Positions 25,523-33,862 of a stretch of DNA of 64,000 nucleotides are shown here, one piece after another. Location: positions 496,001-560,000 of the forward strand of contig NZ_SZYH01000001.1 of NCBI RefSeq assembly GCF_005298175.1, read 5' to 3'. The notes beneath the pieces are model-generated. The model searched no databases, had not been told where the DNA came from, and saw only the letters and a program-made list of their open reading frames with translations. Source of the DNA: Marinobacter panjinensis. GTDB taxonomy: Bacteria > Pseudomonadota > Gammaproteobacteria > Pseudomonadales > Oleiphilaceae. How positions within the stretch are numbered: position 1 is the first letter of the stretch; each line of letters begins with the position of its first letter. The position numbers were made by a program, and so were the translations under genes.

Positions 25523-26281
25523 CTATTCCGGGACTCTGAAAACCGCCTCGGATAATGCCGAGTCATCAGGCAGTCCAACGATCTTGCGTACTTCTCCATT
25601 CGAGTCTTTGTAAATAACGGATGGCGTTACTGCTACAAACAGACTTTCCATCAGCCGGTTATTGCTTTGGACCAGTTGCCGCAAGTCCTGAGGTATATTT
25701 TCTTCCGACTCAAGCCAACCTCCTGGAAACTGACTGTCATGGAATTCAAGCTTCCTGACCGGATCCTCTGCCCCAAGCACGCTGGCCGCTTTAGCCAGGC
25801 TGGATGGTTGTATGATACCGACCATGATATGTCGCAACTCGACGCCCCGCTCCAGATAAGGCTGCGCCTTTTGCCGGAACACCACACAGTAGCCGCAGTT
25901 GGGGTCTGAAAAGACATAGACAATACGTTTGGCGTCAGTGGGTCCTTCTGATACCCAGGCCGCATCCGCCAGTTCTTGCCAGGCACCGGTCAAATCCGGC
26001 TTAGGCAGCCAGTTTCTGAGGTGCGCGGCGCTGAGGTCCTGGCCAAAACCATCCACCATCTTGCCGATAATAACGTGTTCGCCGTCCGGCATAAGGTACA
26101 GCGAGATTGAATGTCCGTTTCTGCGGCCAACAAAGCCTTTGACTCCCCCCGGCGCGTCGAAGCTGGCCTCCACCTTGAGACCTTCATCAACCAGTACCTG
26201 GACAGCATCCGGATAAGCCGCAAAAGCCATGGAAGGCAACAGTAGAAATGTGGAAACAACTTTAATTACGGAACCTAACAT
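25523..26281 (-). CDS. DsbG/DsbC-like periplasmic thiol-disulfide isomerase
   Basis: The 252-residue protein has a signal peptide (residues 1-21), a small dimerisation-type N-terminal domain and a thioredoxin fold with a Cys129-Gly-Tyr-Cys132 active site (SDPNCGYC). The cis-Pro loop reads VTPSVIY. This is the layout of DsbC and DsbG. In a sox setting such a protein could reduce SoxY or SoxA cysteines, the part usually taken by SoxW. No soxV, which would supply its electrons, is in this cluster. The start at 26281 fits the signal; a longer frame opens at 26401 without RBS. It follows the GlcG-like gene by 31 bases. Confidence 0.8.
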   Translation of the reverse strand: MLGSVIKVVSTFLLLPSMAFAAYPDAVQVLVDEGLKVEASFDAPGGVKGFVGRRNGHSISLYLMPDGEHVIIGKMVDGFGQDLSAAHLRNWLPKPDLTGAWQELADAAWVSEGPTDAKRIVYVFSDPNCGYCVVFRQKAQPYLERGVELRHIMVGIIQPSSLAKAASVLGAEDPVRKLEFHDSQFPGGWLESEENIPQDLRQLVQSNNRLMESLFVAVTPSVIYKDSNGEVRKIVGLPDDSALSEAVFRVPE

Positions 26282-26312
26282 ATTGATAACCAGCGATTCC
26301 TTAAAAGAGAGA

Positions 26313-26828
26313 TCAAAACGACGCCATTTCCAGATCCATTTCCACTGCAGCAACGCCTGCCAGAGCGCAGTTTTCATCAGTCTCGCCGGAAGGTGCGCCA
26401 CTCACGCCGACACCACCGATGGTTTCACCGCTAGCCTGGATGGGAACTCCTCCGGCCGAGAGCAATACCTTCTCGACCTTGCCGACGGAAAACGGGCCGG
26501 TAAAGCGGTCTTCCAGGGCCGAGGTGGGGCTGGTAAACGTCATGGCGGTATAGGCCTTCCGGTAACTCACTTCCAGGGACAGATCCATAGCAAGTACGTC
26601 CCGCAATACCACCTGGGGATGCCCGCCCCGGTCCACCACCGTGACCGAGACCTGCACGCCCTGCTCCCGGCAGGTGTCGATTGCCGTTTTCGCGATGGTC
26701 AGGGCGGTATCCATCGAGAGTTTCTTGATCTGGACCATCACCGGCTGGTCACCGTCCTGCGCGCCGGCAATACCAGTGGTAGCAAGGGCTGAGACGAACA
26801 TAAGGGATTTTGACAGCTTGGTTTTCAT
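26313..26828 (-). CDS. GlcG/HbpS (DUF336)-family periplasmic protein
   Basis: The 171-residue protein has a signal peptide (about residues 1-22). The DUF336 fold follows (SMDTALTIAKTAIDTCREQG, SVTVVDRGGH, KAYTAMTFTSPT, SAGGVPIQ, IGGVGVSGAPSGETDENCA). HbpS members bind heme, and others act with glycolate or sulfur metabolism. Such genes are common in Sox clusters, where their role is unproven. The ATG at 26828 has GGACG upstream. The longer frame at 26918 overlaps the DsrE-like gene and has no support. Confidence 0.8.
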   Translation of the reverse strand: MKTKLSKSLMFVSALATTGIAGAQDGDQPVMVQIKKLSMDTALTIAKTAIDTCREQGVQVSVTVVDRGGHPQVVLRDVLAMDLSLEVSYRKAYTAMTFTSPTSALEDRFTGPFSVGKVEKVLLSAGGVPIQASGETIGGVGVSGAPSGETDENCALAGVAAVEMDLEMASF

Positions 26829-26856
26829 GGCACGCGTCCTTTTCAGGGCCAGACGA

Positions 26857-27318
26857 TCATGGGTGAACGAGAACATAGCCTTTCTCGACCTCGTCCAGAA
26901 TATGGGCAACCCCCACATCGACCGGGATGCTTTCAGGATGGAGAACCGGCCGATTCCCGGTGTCTCTTTCGATGGTATTGATGGTGTTCATGCACACGGT
27001 GAACCGGACGCCCTGGGCCATAAGGCTGGTGATTTTTTCCCGCCGGCTGTTGTCTGCATACATCAGGCGCACCCCCGGCCCGAACGTGGTTATCTCGATG
27101 TCAATCGTATCCGGGCCGTAGTACTCCAGCAGGTTGGCAGCAACGCTGAGCACCTTGTTCTGCTTTTCAGCCTCACCATCACTCAGTTGAAGGAGCAGGA
27201 ATTTTTCGGCAAATGGCTTGCTCTCGCTCATCGGTTCGGCATGAAGGGTGCCCGCCGCTGCAAGCAGCACCAGGCCCAGCAGCACTGTTATGGATCCGCC
27301 AAAAAACTGTCTGCTCAT
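26857..27318 (-). CDS. DsrE-like periplasmic sulfur-carrier-type protein
   Basis: The 153-residue protein has a signal peptide (about residues 1-27). The DsrE/F/H fold follows, with FLLLQLSDGEAEKQNK, NLLEYYGPDTIDIEITTFGPG and QGVRFTVCMNT. It keeps one Cys at the position where DsrE carries its persulfide. A secreted member in a sox cluster suggests a carrier or transfer of sulfane sulfur in the periplasm. The ATG at 27318 follows the soxB stop (TAAGTGATG), so the genes are coupled; an AGGA motif lies within the soxB end. Confidence 0.75.
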   Translation of the reverse strand: MSRQFFGGSITVLLGLVLLAAAGTLHAEPMSESKPFAEKFLLLQLSDGEAEKQNKVLSVAANLLEYYGPDTIDIEITTFGPGVRLMYADNSRREKITSLMAQGVRFTVCMNTINTIERDTGNRPVLHPESIPVDVGVAHILDEVEKGYVLVHP

Positions 27319-27321
27319 CAC

Positions 27322-29079
27322 TTATCCTGCGTAGTCTTCAATCCCCGGATTGCCAGCGACATTCTTGAGGGTCGGTGTGTTGAACTTGTCAATCCTGACT
27401 GTCTTTTCCGACCTCAGGTAGTCAGCAACCACGTCCCAGATTGGCCGCCCGGGCGCCCGAGAATTCACGGTGGCCCAGCCAGCGACCTTGTAGGATTTGT
27501 TGGCTTCGATCCGCTCGCCGTTATCCAGGCGCATGTCCGAGATCCGGCCGCTCATACTGGCTGTCGGGTCACAGGTGTAATCCATGCCACCAACGCGAAC
27601 CATGTCACCGCCCTGCTGGTAATAAGGATCCTTGTTGAACAGGTTGTCAGCCACGTCCTCCATGATCAGTTTCAGGTCGGCACCCGACATCTCCCGGACA
27701 TAGGTTTCCGGATAAGTGATGGCCGTGGCGTTCATAACATCCTCCATGGTGATGGAGTCGCCCGGTAGAACACTCGTCCCCCAACGGAATCCCGGTGACA
27801 GGGAGATCTGGGCATCAAGGACATGTCTCTGGGCATCACAGATCACCTGGTCCATGGTGCCGTTGAAGTTGCCACGGCGATAAAGCAGGTCGTCAGCGAT
27901 GGCGAGTTTTTCGCCCAACTTGTCCATGTAAGGCGCCCGCACATCCTTGATAAAGCTGGTCATGGCCGCATCGGGTTTGATCAGGTCGGAAAAGACCGGC
28001 AACAGCTTGTATTCATAGCCCCTGACACCGTTATTCCCGATATCCAGGTCCAGTACGGCAACATATTTGCCGTTGGTACCGGCATTGCCTACCAGGGTAG
28101 TGCCGCCCGGATTTTTCACTTCAGTGGGCTGCGGCACTGCGTCATGGGTGTGGCCGCCCAGGATGGCGTCGATGCCGGTTACACGGCTTGCCATTTTGAG
28201 GTCCACGTCCATGCCATTGTGGGAAAGGACCACGACCGCGTTCACCTTTTCGTTTTCACGAATCTCATTCACCAGCGCCTGCATCTCGCTTTCCCGGATT
28301 CCCATGCGCCAATCAGGAATGAAATAGGACGGATTGGCAATGGGTGTATAAGGGAACGCCTGGCCGATGATCGCAACGCGCTTTCCACCAAGCTCGCGGA
28401 TGGTATAAGGCTTGAAGACCCGTCCACTGGCCTCGTCGTAGGACTCAGCCCCCATGAACATGGCTTCATCGGACAGGAAAACGTTCTGGGCCAGGAATTC
28501 TCCCTTGAAGGCACTGAGATTCTTGCGAATCTGCTCTTCGGGATAGGTGAATTCCCAGTGTGCCGTCAGGATATCAATGCCAAGGCGGTTACTGGCTTCC
28601 ACCATATCCTCGCCATTGGTCCAGAATGCGGTGCCGGAGCCCTGCCAGAGATCGCCACCGTCCAGCAGCAGCGAGTTACCGGCTCCAGCCTGGTCTCTCA
28701 GTTGATCAATAAGGGTCTTGAGATGGGCGAATCCGCCCAGTTTGCCGTACTCCTCGGCTGCCTCGGTGTAATCGAGGTAGGTGAACGCGTGGGAGCGTCG
28801 GGTACCGGATGGAAGTCCGAAATGATCCAGGAAGTGACTTCCCACCAGGTGCGGCACCTTGCCCTTGCTGGGACCAATTCCCAGATTGACGTTGGGTTCA
28901 CGGAAACGTACCGGTAACAGTTGGGCATGAATATCGGTGAGATGAAGCAGTCGAACATTGCCGAATTTCGGTGCGTCGTACAGTCCCTCGCCGCCTTTGG
29001 CCAAAGCAAGTTTCGGAACGAGCCCGGCAACAGCGGCCGCTTGCATTGCCATCAGGAAGTCTCTGCGGGAAATTGTCAC
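27322..29079 (-). CDS. soxB: Thiosulfohydrolase SoxB
   Basis: The 585-residue protein has a Tat signal (SRRDFLMAM) and the 5'-nucleotidase-type metallophosphoesterase core: Asp49 and His51 (LLHLTDIHAQ), LLDGGDLWQGSG, LSHNGMD and GGHTHDAVP. These bind the two manganese ions of SoxB. The enzyme cleaves the terminal sulfate from SoxYZ-bound thiosulfate. The length matches known SoxB. It lies between soxK and the dsrE-like gene in the sox operon. It has a proper RBS in the soxK-soxB spacer. Confidence 0.95.
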   Translation of the reverse strand: MTISRRDFLMAMQAAAVAGLVPKLALAKGGEGLYDAPKFGNVRLLHLTDIHAQLLPVRFREPNVNLGIGPSKGKVPHLVGSHFLDHFGLPSGTRRSHAFTYLDYTEAAEEYGKLGGFAHLKTLIDQLRDQAGAGNSLLLDGGDLWQGSGTAFWTNGEDMVEASNRLGIDILTAHWEFTYPEEQIRKNLSAFKGEFLAQNVFLSDEAMFMGAESYDEASGRVFKPYTIRELGGKRVAIIGQAFPYTPIANPSYFIPDWRMGIRESEMQALVNEIRENEKVNAVVVLSHNGMDVDLKMASRVTGIDAILGGHTHDAVPQPTEVKNPGGTTLVGNAGTNGKYVAVLDLDIGNNGVRGYEYKLLPVFSDLIKPDAAMTSFIKDVRAPYMDKLGEKLAIADDLLYRRGNFNGTMDQVICDAQRHVLDAQISLSPGFRWGTSVLPGDSITMEDVMNATAITYPETYVREMSGADLKLIMEDVADNLFNKDPYYQQGGDMVRVGGMDYTCDPTASMSGRISDMRLDNGERIEANKSYKVAGWATVNSRAPGRPIWDVVADYLRSEKTVRIDKFNTPTLKNVAGNPGIEDYAG

Positions 29080-29164
29080 TACACTCTCCTTTCTTGTCGT
29101 TATCGGAGCTCGCCGGCTGCCCGGGGTTCCATGCCGGAAAGCCGGTCTTGTCAGGCATACAGGG

Positions 29165-29470
29165 TCAGTTACCTATGGCGGCGTTACGCCAGACCTCCTG
29201 TTGTTTTTTGCGCTGTGCGACGGACTCTTCAGCAAGTTTCAGGGCGTCGTCGGCCATGGCTTTGGCCTGCTCATGCTCACCATTGTCGGCGGCAGACTTT
29301 GCTGCCTTCAACCGGGCCGAAGTGACAGTCCACTGGAAGGTACCGGCGTCCTGATGGGTGCTTTGGGCCCTGGAATAGACCTCATTGGAGTCCTCTTTGG
29401 GGCCCGCCTGGGCGGCTAGCGGCACAGATAGCGCAAGCGAAATACCGATTGTCAGTAAAAGCCTGTTCAT
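29165..29470 (-). CDS. soxK: SoxXA-binding protein SoxK
   Basis: The 101-residue protein has a signal peptide (residues 1-21) and a helical, lysine- and alanine-rich mature part (RLKAAKSAADNGEHEQAKA, then ALKLAEESVAQRKKQQE). This fits SoxXA-binding proteins (SoxK/SAXB), which promote SoxXA activity. It is located between soxA and soxB, which is the usual place. The start at 29470 has GGGAGA; the longer frame from 29533 overlaps soxA and is not supported. Confidence 0.75.
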   Translation of the reverse strand: MNRLLLTIGISLALSVPLAAQAGPKEDSNEVYSRAQSTHQDAGTFQWTVTSARLKAAKSAADNGEHEQAKAMADDALKLAEESVAQRKKQQEVWRNAAIGN

Positions 29471-29495
29471 TGCGATTCTCCCTTTCCATTGCTGA

Positions 29496-30335
29496 CTAAG
29501 GCCGGGTTGCCGGTCCGACCACGGGCAGACCATTGCTCATATAGGTCAGAAAATACTCGAGATTGCGGTATTCCTCACTTTGTGCCGGCAACGGCTCCGC
29601 GCGTACGTTGTTGTTACATCCGGCGAAACGGCGATGCAGCGTACCAAGCTCACCCCACTTCGAGCGGTGTACCGGAAAGTTTGCCGGTTGCCCCAGGGTC
29701 GGAGACAGCAGGTCTGCCCTGATCCATTTTCCCGGGTTCTGGACATGGCAACTGGCACAGGAGAAGTTCAGCTGGCCACGGCGGCTGTAATAGAATTCCT
29801 TGCCGTCCTGGTAGGCAGCCATCGCATCGGGGTCATCCGGAACCTTGATATTGATGGGTTTGCCCTGGGAGGTGGACGCCATATAAGCGGAAATTGATGC
29901 GATAGCCCCCTTCTTCCATCCCAGAGGCTTCTCGCCATTGGCTTCGCGGCAGCGATTTATGGCGAGCTCAAGGGTGATGACTTCATTTTTCCCGGCGTCG
30001 AAGTACGGGTAGTTCTGACGAATACCAATGCCGCCATTATCAAAACAGCTGGCGTAGGTCTTGCCATTGGCAAACGGCGTCTCGAACATCTCCTGACCTT
30101 CAGCAACGGCAAATTCATAGGGCGGAAAATCCTGCATGGATTCCCATTGGCTGCGGCGGTCTTCGTCCAGAGCGTACTGGCCATTGACGAATTCTTCGAT
30201 CGCGACGTCCGGGAACATCTGCTTGAAGTATTCAACCGTTTCTTTCCGGTCTTCCTCCGGCGTAGAGCCCGCCAGAGCCTGAGGCACTGCCAGCGCCGCC
30301 CCGAGAGCGACCAGAATGATTTTCGCTTTAAGCAT
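29496..30335 (-). CDS. soxA: SoxA, monoheme c-type cytochrome subunit of SoxXA
   Basis: The 279-residue protein has a signal peptide (about 1-23). One heme motif, Cys193-Ala-Ser-Cys196-His197, is in the second cytochrome domain. The first domain reads ASCFDNGG with Cys97 and lacks the heme motif, so this is the monoheme type, with Cys97 and Cys129 likely bonded. The active-site Cys, which takes the cysteine persulfide ligand, is Cys240 (RFAGCNNN). SoxXA joins thiosulfate to the SoxY carrier Cys. The ATG at 30335 has AGGAGG; a TTG two codons earlier is less likely. Confidence 0.93.
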   Translation of the reverse strand: MLKAKIILVALGAALAVPQALAGSTPEEDRKETVEYFKQMFPDVAIEEFVNGQYALDEDRRSQWESMQDFPPYEFAVAEGQEMFETPFANGKTYASCFDNGGIGIRQNYPYFDAGKNEVITLELAINRCREANGEKPLGWKKGAIASISAYMASTSQGKPINIKVPDDPDAMAAYQDGKEFYYSRRGQLNFSCASCHVQNPGKWIRADLLSPTLGQPANFPVHRSKWGELGTLHRRFAGCNNNVRAEPLPAQSEEYRNLEYFLTYMSNGLPVVGPATRP

Positions 30336-30386
30336 GTCCAATCCTCCTATTCGGCGATCCAGAGCTTACCCGGGCGCCGAAAATCT

Positions 30387-30698
30387 TCAGCCAATCGTTG
30401 CGGTGGTTGAATCGCTTTCGCCCTCGTTATCGACCCAGCTGATGGTGACCTCGTCCCCCTTTTTGCCGCCCTTGAATCGAAACTCCAGGAACGGATCTTT
30501 GGACACTGCCGGTCCCCAGTTGGCAACAAATACATTTTTGCCTTTATGGGAAACGGTCAGAACCTTGATGAAGTGGGGCGGAATGACATTACCTTCCGAA
30601 TCCTTTACAAACCCTGAATCCATCGGGTGTCGAACCAGGGCTTTCAGCGATGTGACACCGCCACTTTCTACTGCACGAACTCTGATACTGGACGCCAT
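30387..30698 (-). CDS. soxZ: SoxZ, partner of the sulfur carrier SoxY
   Basis: The 103-residue protein has no signal peptide, as usual for SoxZ, which is exported with SoxY. It has the immunoglobulin-like beta fold and typical segments: IRVRAVESGGVTSLKALVRHPM near the N-terminus (17 or so residues of strand), then PHFIKVLTV and GDEVTISWVDNEGESDS. It forms a heterodimer with SoxY. It lies 25 bases after soxY and 51 bases before soxA. Confidence 0.95.
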   Translation of the reverse strand: MASSIRVRAVESGGVTSLKALVRHPMDSGFVKDSEGNVIPPHFIKVLTVSHKGKNVFVANWGPAVSKDPFLEFRFKGGKKGDEVTISWVDNEGESDSTTATIG

Positions 30699-30723
30699 TG
30701 TTGTTCTCCTGTCCGGTTAGCTG

Positions 30724-31212
30724 TCAGCCGCCGCAGCCGCCAACGGTCACTTTCACGTTCTGGGAGGCCTTGTAAGCCTTGCCGTCAGAAATCACGACGG
30801 CGACCACATCCGTCGTCTCCGCCATCTTCAGGCGATTCGACACGAACGGCAGTGCACCCTCCTGAATATCGAAATAGGCCGCCAGGGCGTTCGGGTTCTT
30901 GGCTACAAGCAACGCCATGCCGGTCACGTTCGGAAGTGTGGTTTCGACAGTCACCGGCACCACCGCGCCGTTTTGCGCAATGGTTGGTAAATCCATGGTG
31001 ATCTGATCGGATTCACTCGCTTCCATGCCGTAGAGTTCAGCAATGGATTCATCCACCCCCGGAGTACTGAACGCCTTCTCCGGCCAGCCGGACGCATCGG
31101 GGGCGGTAGCCGCCTCGACTCTCAATGGCACGATGCCGGAACCCAGCGCAAAGCCGGCAACCCCTATACCCAGCATCCCCTTCAAAAAGCCTCTTCGCCT
31201 TTGGTCAGTCAC
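30724..31212 (-). CDS. soxY: SoxY, covalent sulfur carrier
   Basis: The 162-residue protein has a Tat signal (RRRGFLKGM) and ends in GGCGG, where Cys160 is the residue to which thiosulfate is attached. The swinging-arm tail (KVTVGGCGG) is intact. SoxYZ carries the sulfur through SoxXA, SoxB and SoxCD. The gene follows soxX by 19 bases. Confidence 0.96.
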   Translation of the reverse strand: MTDQRRRGFLKGMLGIGVAGFALGSGIVPLRVEAATAPDASGWPEKAFSTPGVDESIAELYGMEASESDQITMDLPTIAQNGAVVPVTVETTLPNVTGMALLVAKNPNALAAYFDIQEGALPFVSNRLKMAETTDVVAVVISDGKAYKASQNVKVTVGGCGG

Positions 31213-31231
31213 GGTAACTCCTCCTCCGCAT

Positions 31232-31585
31232 TTAGAGCGTATACAGGTAATCTATGATCCGGTTTATTTCTTGTTTACTCAGGATCATGTGTCGTCCGAA
31301 TGGCGGCATTACCGTCATCGGGTTGAACTGGGTTTCGTCCCAGACGCGTTTGAATAGCATTTCCCGGTCGGGAAAGCGGGCCTTCATGTCTGCCAGTTCC
31401 GGGCCGATGTTGCCGGTCAACTTGCCGTCATCCATCTGGTGGCAGGCCAGGCAGTTACCATCCTTCCGACTGAAAGCGAGTTCCTTCCCCCGGTCAATAT
31501 CAGCCTGGGTAGGTTCGGCAAACACCGGTGCCGTGGCACTCAGTGCGAGTGTGGTCAAGCACGCGGACATTAACGCTTTTCGCAT
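31232..31585 (-). CDS. soxX: SoxX, monoheme c-type cytochrome
   Basis: The 117-residue protein has a signal peptide (residues 1-23). One heme motif, Cys45-Leu-Ala-Cys48-His49, lies in the DGNCLACHQM segment. A Met ligand is likely in the VMPPFGRHMIL region. SoxX pairs with SoxA in the first step of thiosulfate oxidation. The start at 31585 has AGGAGG; a frame opening at 31609 would add eight residues. Confidence 0.93.
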   Translation of the reverse strand: MRKALMSACLTTLALSATAPVFAEPTQADIDRGKELAFSRKDGNCLACHQMDDGKLTGNIGPELADMKARFPDREMLFKRVWDETQFNPMTVMPPFGRHMILSKQEINRIIDYLYTL

Positions 31586-31608
31586 CACGCATTCCTCCTG
31601 GTCAGCCA

Positions 31609-32286
31609 TTATTCTGTTATCCCCTCGTCAAGGGGCCCGGTGGTGCTTGGCGTCAGGTTCTTGCCTTCAGCCGAGTCGGACACCGCTACCTCGTCTATGC
31701 AATCCTTCATGCAGCGCTCGTTGTTCACGACCGGCCGCGGGTCTTCCCAGATAAAGCCATCGCGATTGGGCATCTCTACCTTCGGTAGCGTCTCTTTGTT
31801 GGCAACAAAGTCCCCGTCCACGATGTAATTGAGATTCAGGACATAGGCGGTCAGCGCATAAACCTGGTCATCTGACAAAGATTGAGGTGCAAAAAACGGC
31901 ATGGCTCTGTGGATGTAGTCCCAGAGTGTCGAGGCGTAAGGCCAGTAACTTCCCACCGTCTTTTCCGGACGGTCCTCGGCGAGACTGCCGTCGCCGCCTG
32001 CAAGCTTGGGGTAGCGGCCCATGCCTTCTCCGAAGGCACCGTGACAAGAGGCGCAATGAGTCTCGTAAACGGCCATGCCTTCATCGACGGTACCGCTGCC
32101 CTCGGGCAGCCCCGTGCCATCAGGGCGGATATCGATGTCCCAGGCGGCGATCTGTTCATCGGTCGGGGATTCCCCGTACCCGTAGTACCCGGCCTGCTCT
32201 GCAGAACCGGCAACGGGCATTGCTGTCAGAAGGATGCCGCAACAGGTGCTGGCGAGCAGGCGTGGTGTGTTATGAAAGCTGAACAT
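31609..32286 (-). CDS. soxD: SoxD-like cytochrome c subunit of sulfane dehydrogenase
   Basis: The 225-residue protein has a signal peptide (residues 1-29) and one heme motif, Cys78-Ala-Ser-Cys81-His82. The following segments (WDYIHRAMPFFAPQSLSDDQ, then YALTAYVLNLNYIVDGD) are of the SoxD type. SoxD of the model system has two hemes (about 370 residues), so this is the shorter monoheme form. It receives electrons from SoxC. Its start at 32286 lies inside the end of soxC (17-base overlap), so translation is coupled. A GGAGG motif lies upstream; the longer frame at 32457 is a shadow of soxC. Confidence 0.88.
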   Translation of the reverse strand: MFSFHNTPRLLASTCCGILLTAMPVAGSAEQAGYYGYGESPTDEQIAAWDIDIRPDGTGLPEGSGTVDEGMAVYETHCASCHGAFGEGMGRYPKLAGGDGSLAEDRPEKTVGSYWPYASTLWDYIHRAMPFFAPQSLSDDQVYALTAYVLNLNYIVDGDFVANKETLPKVEMPNRDGFIWEDPRPVVNNERCMKDCIDEVAVSDSAEGKNLTPSTTGPLDEGITE

Positions 32287-33601
32287 TGACCACGCCTCCG
32301 TCGCCGTTGACTTTCCAGGTCTGGATCGAATTCTTGTGATAAATCGAGTTGGTGCCACGAGCCTGCCTGAGCTGGCCCAGTGTCGGTTGCACATACCCGG
32401 TTTCATCAATGACCCGTGATTGCAGCAGTGCCGGATTGCCATCCCACTTCCACTCAAGGGAGAACCGGGTCAGCGATTTGGACATAACCGGCTCCCGCAA
32501 TTGGGCCTGCTGCCAGTTCTGACCACCATCAACCGAAACATCCACAGCTTTCACCTTGCCTCGGCCACTCCATGCCAACCCTTCAATCTGGTGAATGCCC
32601 TTGCCGCGCAGTGGCATTTCGGGACACGGCGATGTGATAACCGACTTGGCTTCCATAACCCAGGTGAAGCCATGGGCCGTGCCATCGGGCATCAGATCAG
32701 TGTACTTGGACGTTTCCTCGCGCTGCATCCAGGGCTTGTCGCCCACTTCCAGCCGGCGCAGCCATTTCACATGGGTATTACCCTCCCAGCCCGGTACCAC
32801 CAGACGGATCGGGTAGCCCTGCTCGCGGCGCAGTGCCTCACCGTTCTGGGCATAAGCGACGATGACATCATCCAGGGCTTTCTCGAGTGGAATACTCCGG
32901 GTCATGGCGGCTCCGTCTGCGCCCTCGGCCAGCACCCACTTGCCTTGTGTCTTGATGCCAGCGTCCTGCAGCAGTGTGGAGAGCCGAACACCAGTCCATT
33001 CGGCACAGCTCACCATGCCGTGGAGGAACTGGAGGGAGTTGAGCTGGGCGCCACGCCATTCCATGCCGCCGTTGGCCGGACACTCTATAAAGTTGATCTG
33101 GGAAACGCTGGGGAACCGTTGCAGATCTTCCATGGAGAGAATGATCGGTCGTTCCACAAGACCATGAATCATCAATCGGTGTTGCTGAGGATCGATTTCC
33201 GGTCGGCCGGCGTGATGGCGCTCGAAGAAAAGACCATTCGGAGTGATGATGCCTTTCAGGTGCTGGAGTGGGGAAAAGCTGATTGACGAGACTTTGTCGG
33301 CGGTCAGCCAGGGTACGTTCCGGCGGATGACCTCCTTTTCAAAGGGAGACGGCACACCATACGGATCGGCAACCACACCTGGCCCGAGAGTTCGGGTCCA
33401 CGATGGAATCTCTGGCGGATACTGCGTCGCTGCCAGGGCCTTCGGAGCAATGCCTGCAAGGGCACCTCCAACCATGGCACCACCAGCAGTAAACAGGCCA
33501 TTCCTTAGAAAGCGTCTGCGTTCTGCTGAGGGTAAGCGTTCTGACTCTTCCAGGGCTAGTCTGGATACATCCCGGTCGAGTCGGCGAAGTTTGCCGAACA
33601 T
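32270..33601 (-). CDS. soxC: SoxC, molybdenum subunit of sulfane dehydrogenase
   Basis: The 443-residue protein has a Tat signal (RRRFLRNGLF, residues 29-38). The molybdopterin-binding fold of the sulfite oxidase family follows, with the Mo-ligand Cys174 (FIECPANGG). Downstream come WTGVRLSTLL, GYPIRLVVPGWEGNTHVKWLRR in part and the C-terminal dimerisation domain (VSVDGGQNW). With SoxD it oxidises the sulfane sulfur left on SoxY. It is the first gene of the minus-strand operon, with AAGGAGGAG before the ATG. A palindrome about 85 bases upstream is a likely operator. Confidence 0.95.
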   Translation of the reverse strand: MFGKLRRLDRDVSRLALEESERLPSAERRRFLRNGLFTAGGAMVGGALAGIAPKALAATQYPPEIPSWTRTLGPGVVADPYGVPSPFEKEVIRRNVPWLTADKVSSISFSPLQHLKGIITPNGLFFERHHAGRPEIDPQQHRLMIHGLVERPIILSMEDLQRFPSVSQINFIECPANGGMEWRGAQLNSLQFLHGMVSCAEWTGVRLSTLLQDAGIKTQGKWVLAEGADGAAMTRSIPLEKALDDVIVAYAQNGEALRREQGYPIRLVVPGWEGNTHVKWLRRLEVGDKPWMQREETSKYTDLMPDGTAHGFTWVMEAKSVITSPCPEMPLRGKGIHQIEGLAWSGRGKVKAVDVSVDGGQNWQQAQLREPVMSKSLTRFSLEWKWDGNPALLQSRVIDETGYVQPTLGQLRQARGTNSIYHKNSIQTWKVNGDGGVVNVQLS

Positions 33602-33684
33602 ATTATTTTCTCCTCCTTCGATACCCTCGGGGGGCAGTCGGCCGACACTTCAGTATGGAACTGACGGACGGTCTTGTTGTTTCT

Positions 33685-33710
33685 GTTATAAGGATATAAC
33701 TTTTGTTATA
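33685..33710. promoter_or_regulatory. Palindrome plus half-site in the soxC/soxH divergent region
   Basis: GTTATA-AGGA-TATAAC (33685-33700) is a perfect 6-base inverted repeat, and another GTTATA stands at 33705-33710, 20 bases from the first. The site lies between the divergent soxC (start 33601) and soxH-like gene (start 33863). It is a good candidate operator for a sulfur-responsive repressor such as SoxR (ArsR family), although no such gene is in the cluster. Confidence 0.5.
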
Positions 33711-33862
33711 GACCCCTCGCGATCAGGTTACAAGTGGTTTTTGAATACGGATTCATTAGACCTTCGTGGGTAAAACCGGGTTCTGGATGCTGTTAATACG
33801 ACGTGAACCATGGCCAATACAGGCACTTACTAGGTCGCAGAAAAATTGAAGGAGAATCCGAA

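Noticed and set aside
24544..25599. Long frame starts for the sox accessory genes (for example 25599, 26401, 26918, 32457)
   Set aside because: These extensions overlap the previous gene, lack RBSs, and put the signal peptides far inside; shorter starts with RBS were chosen.
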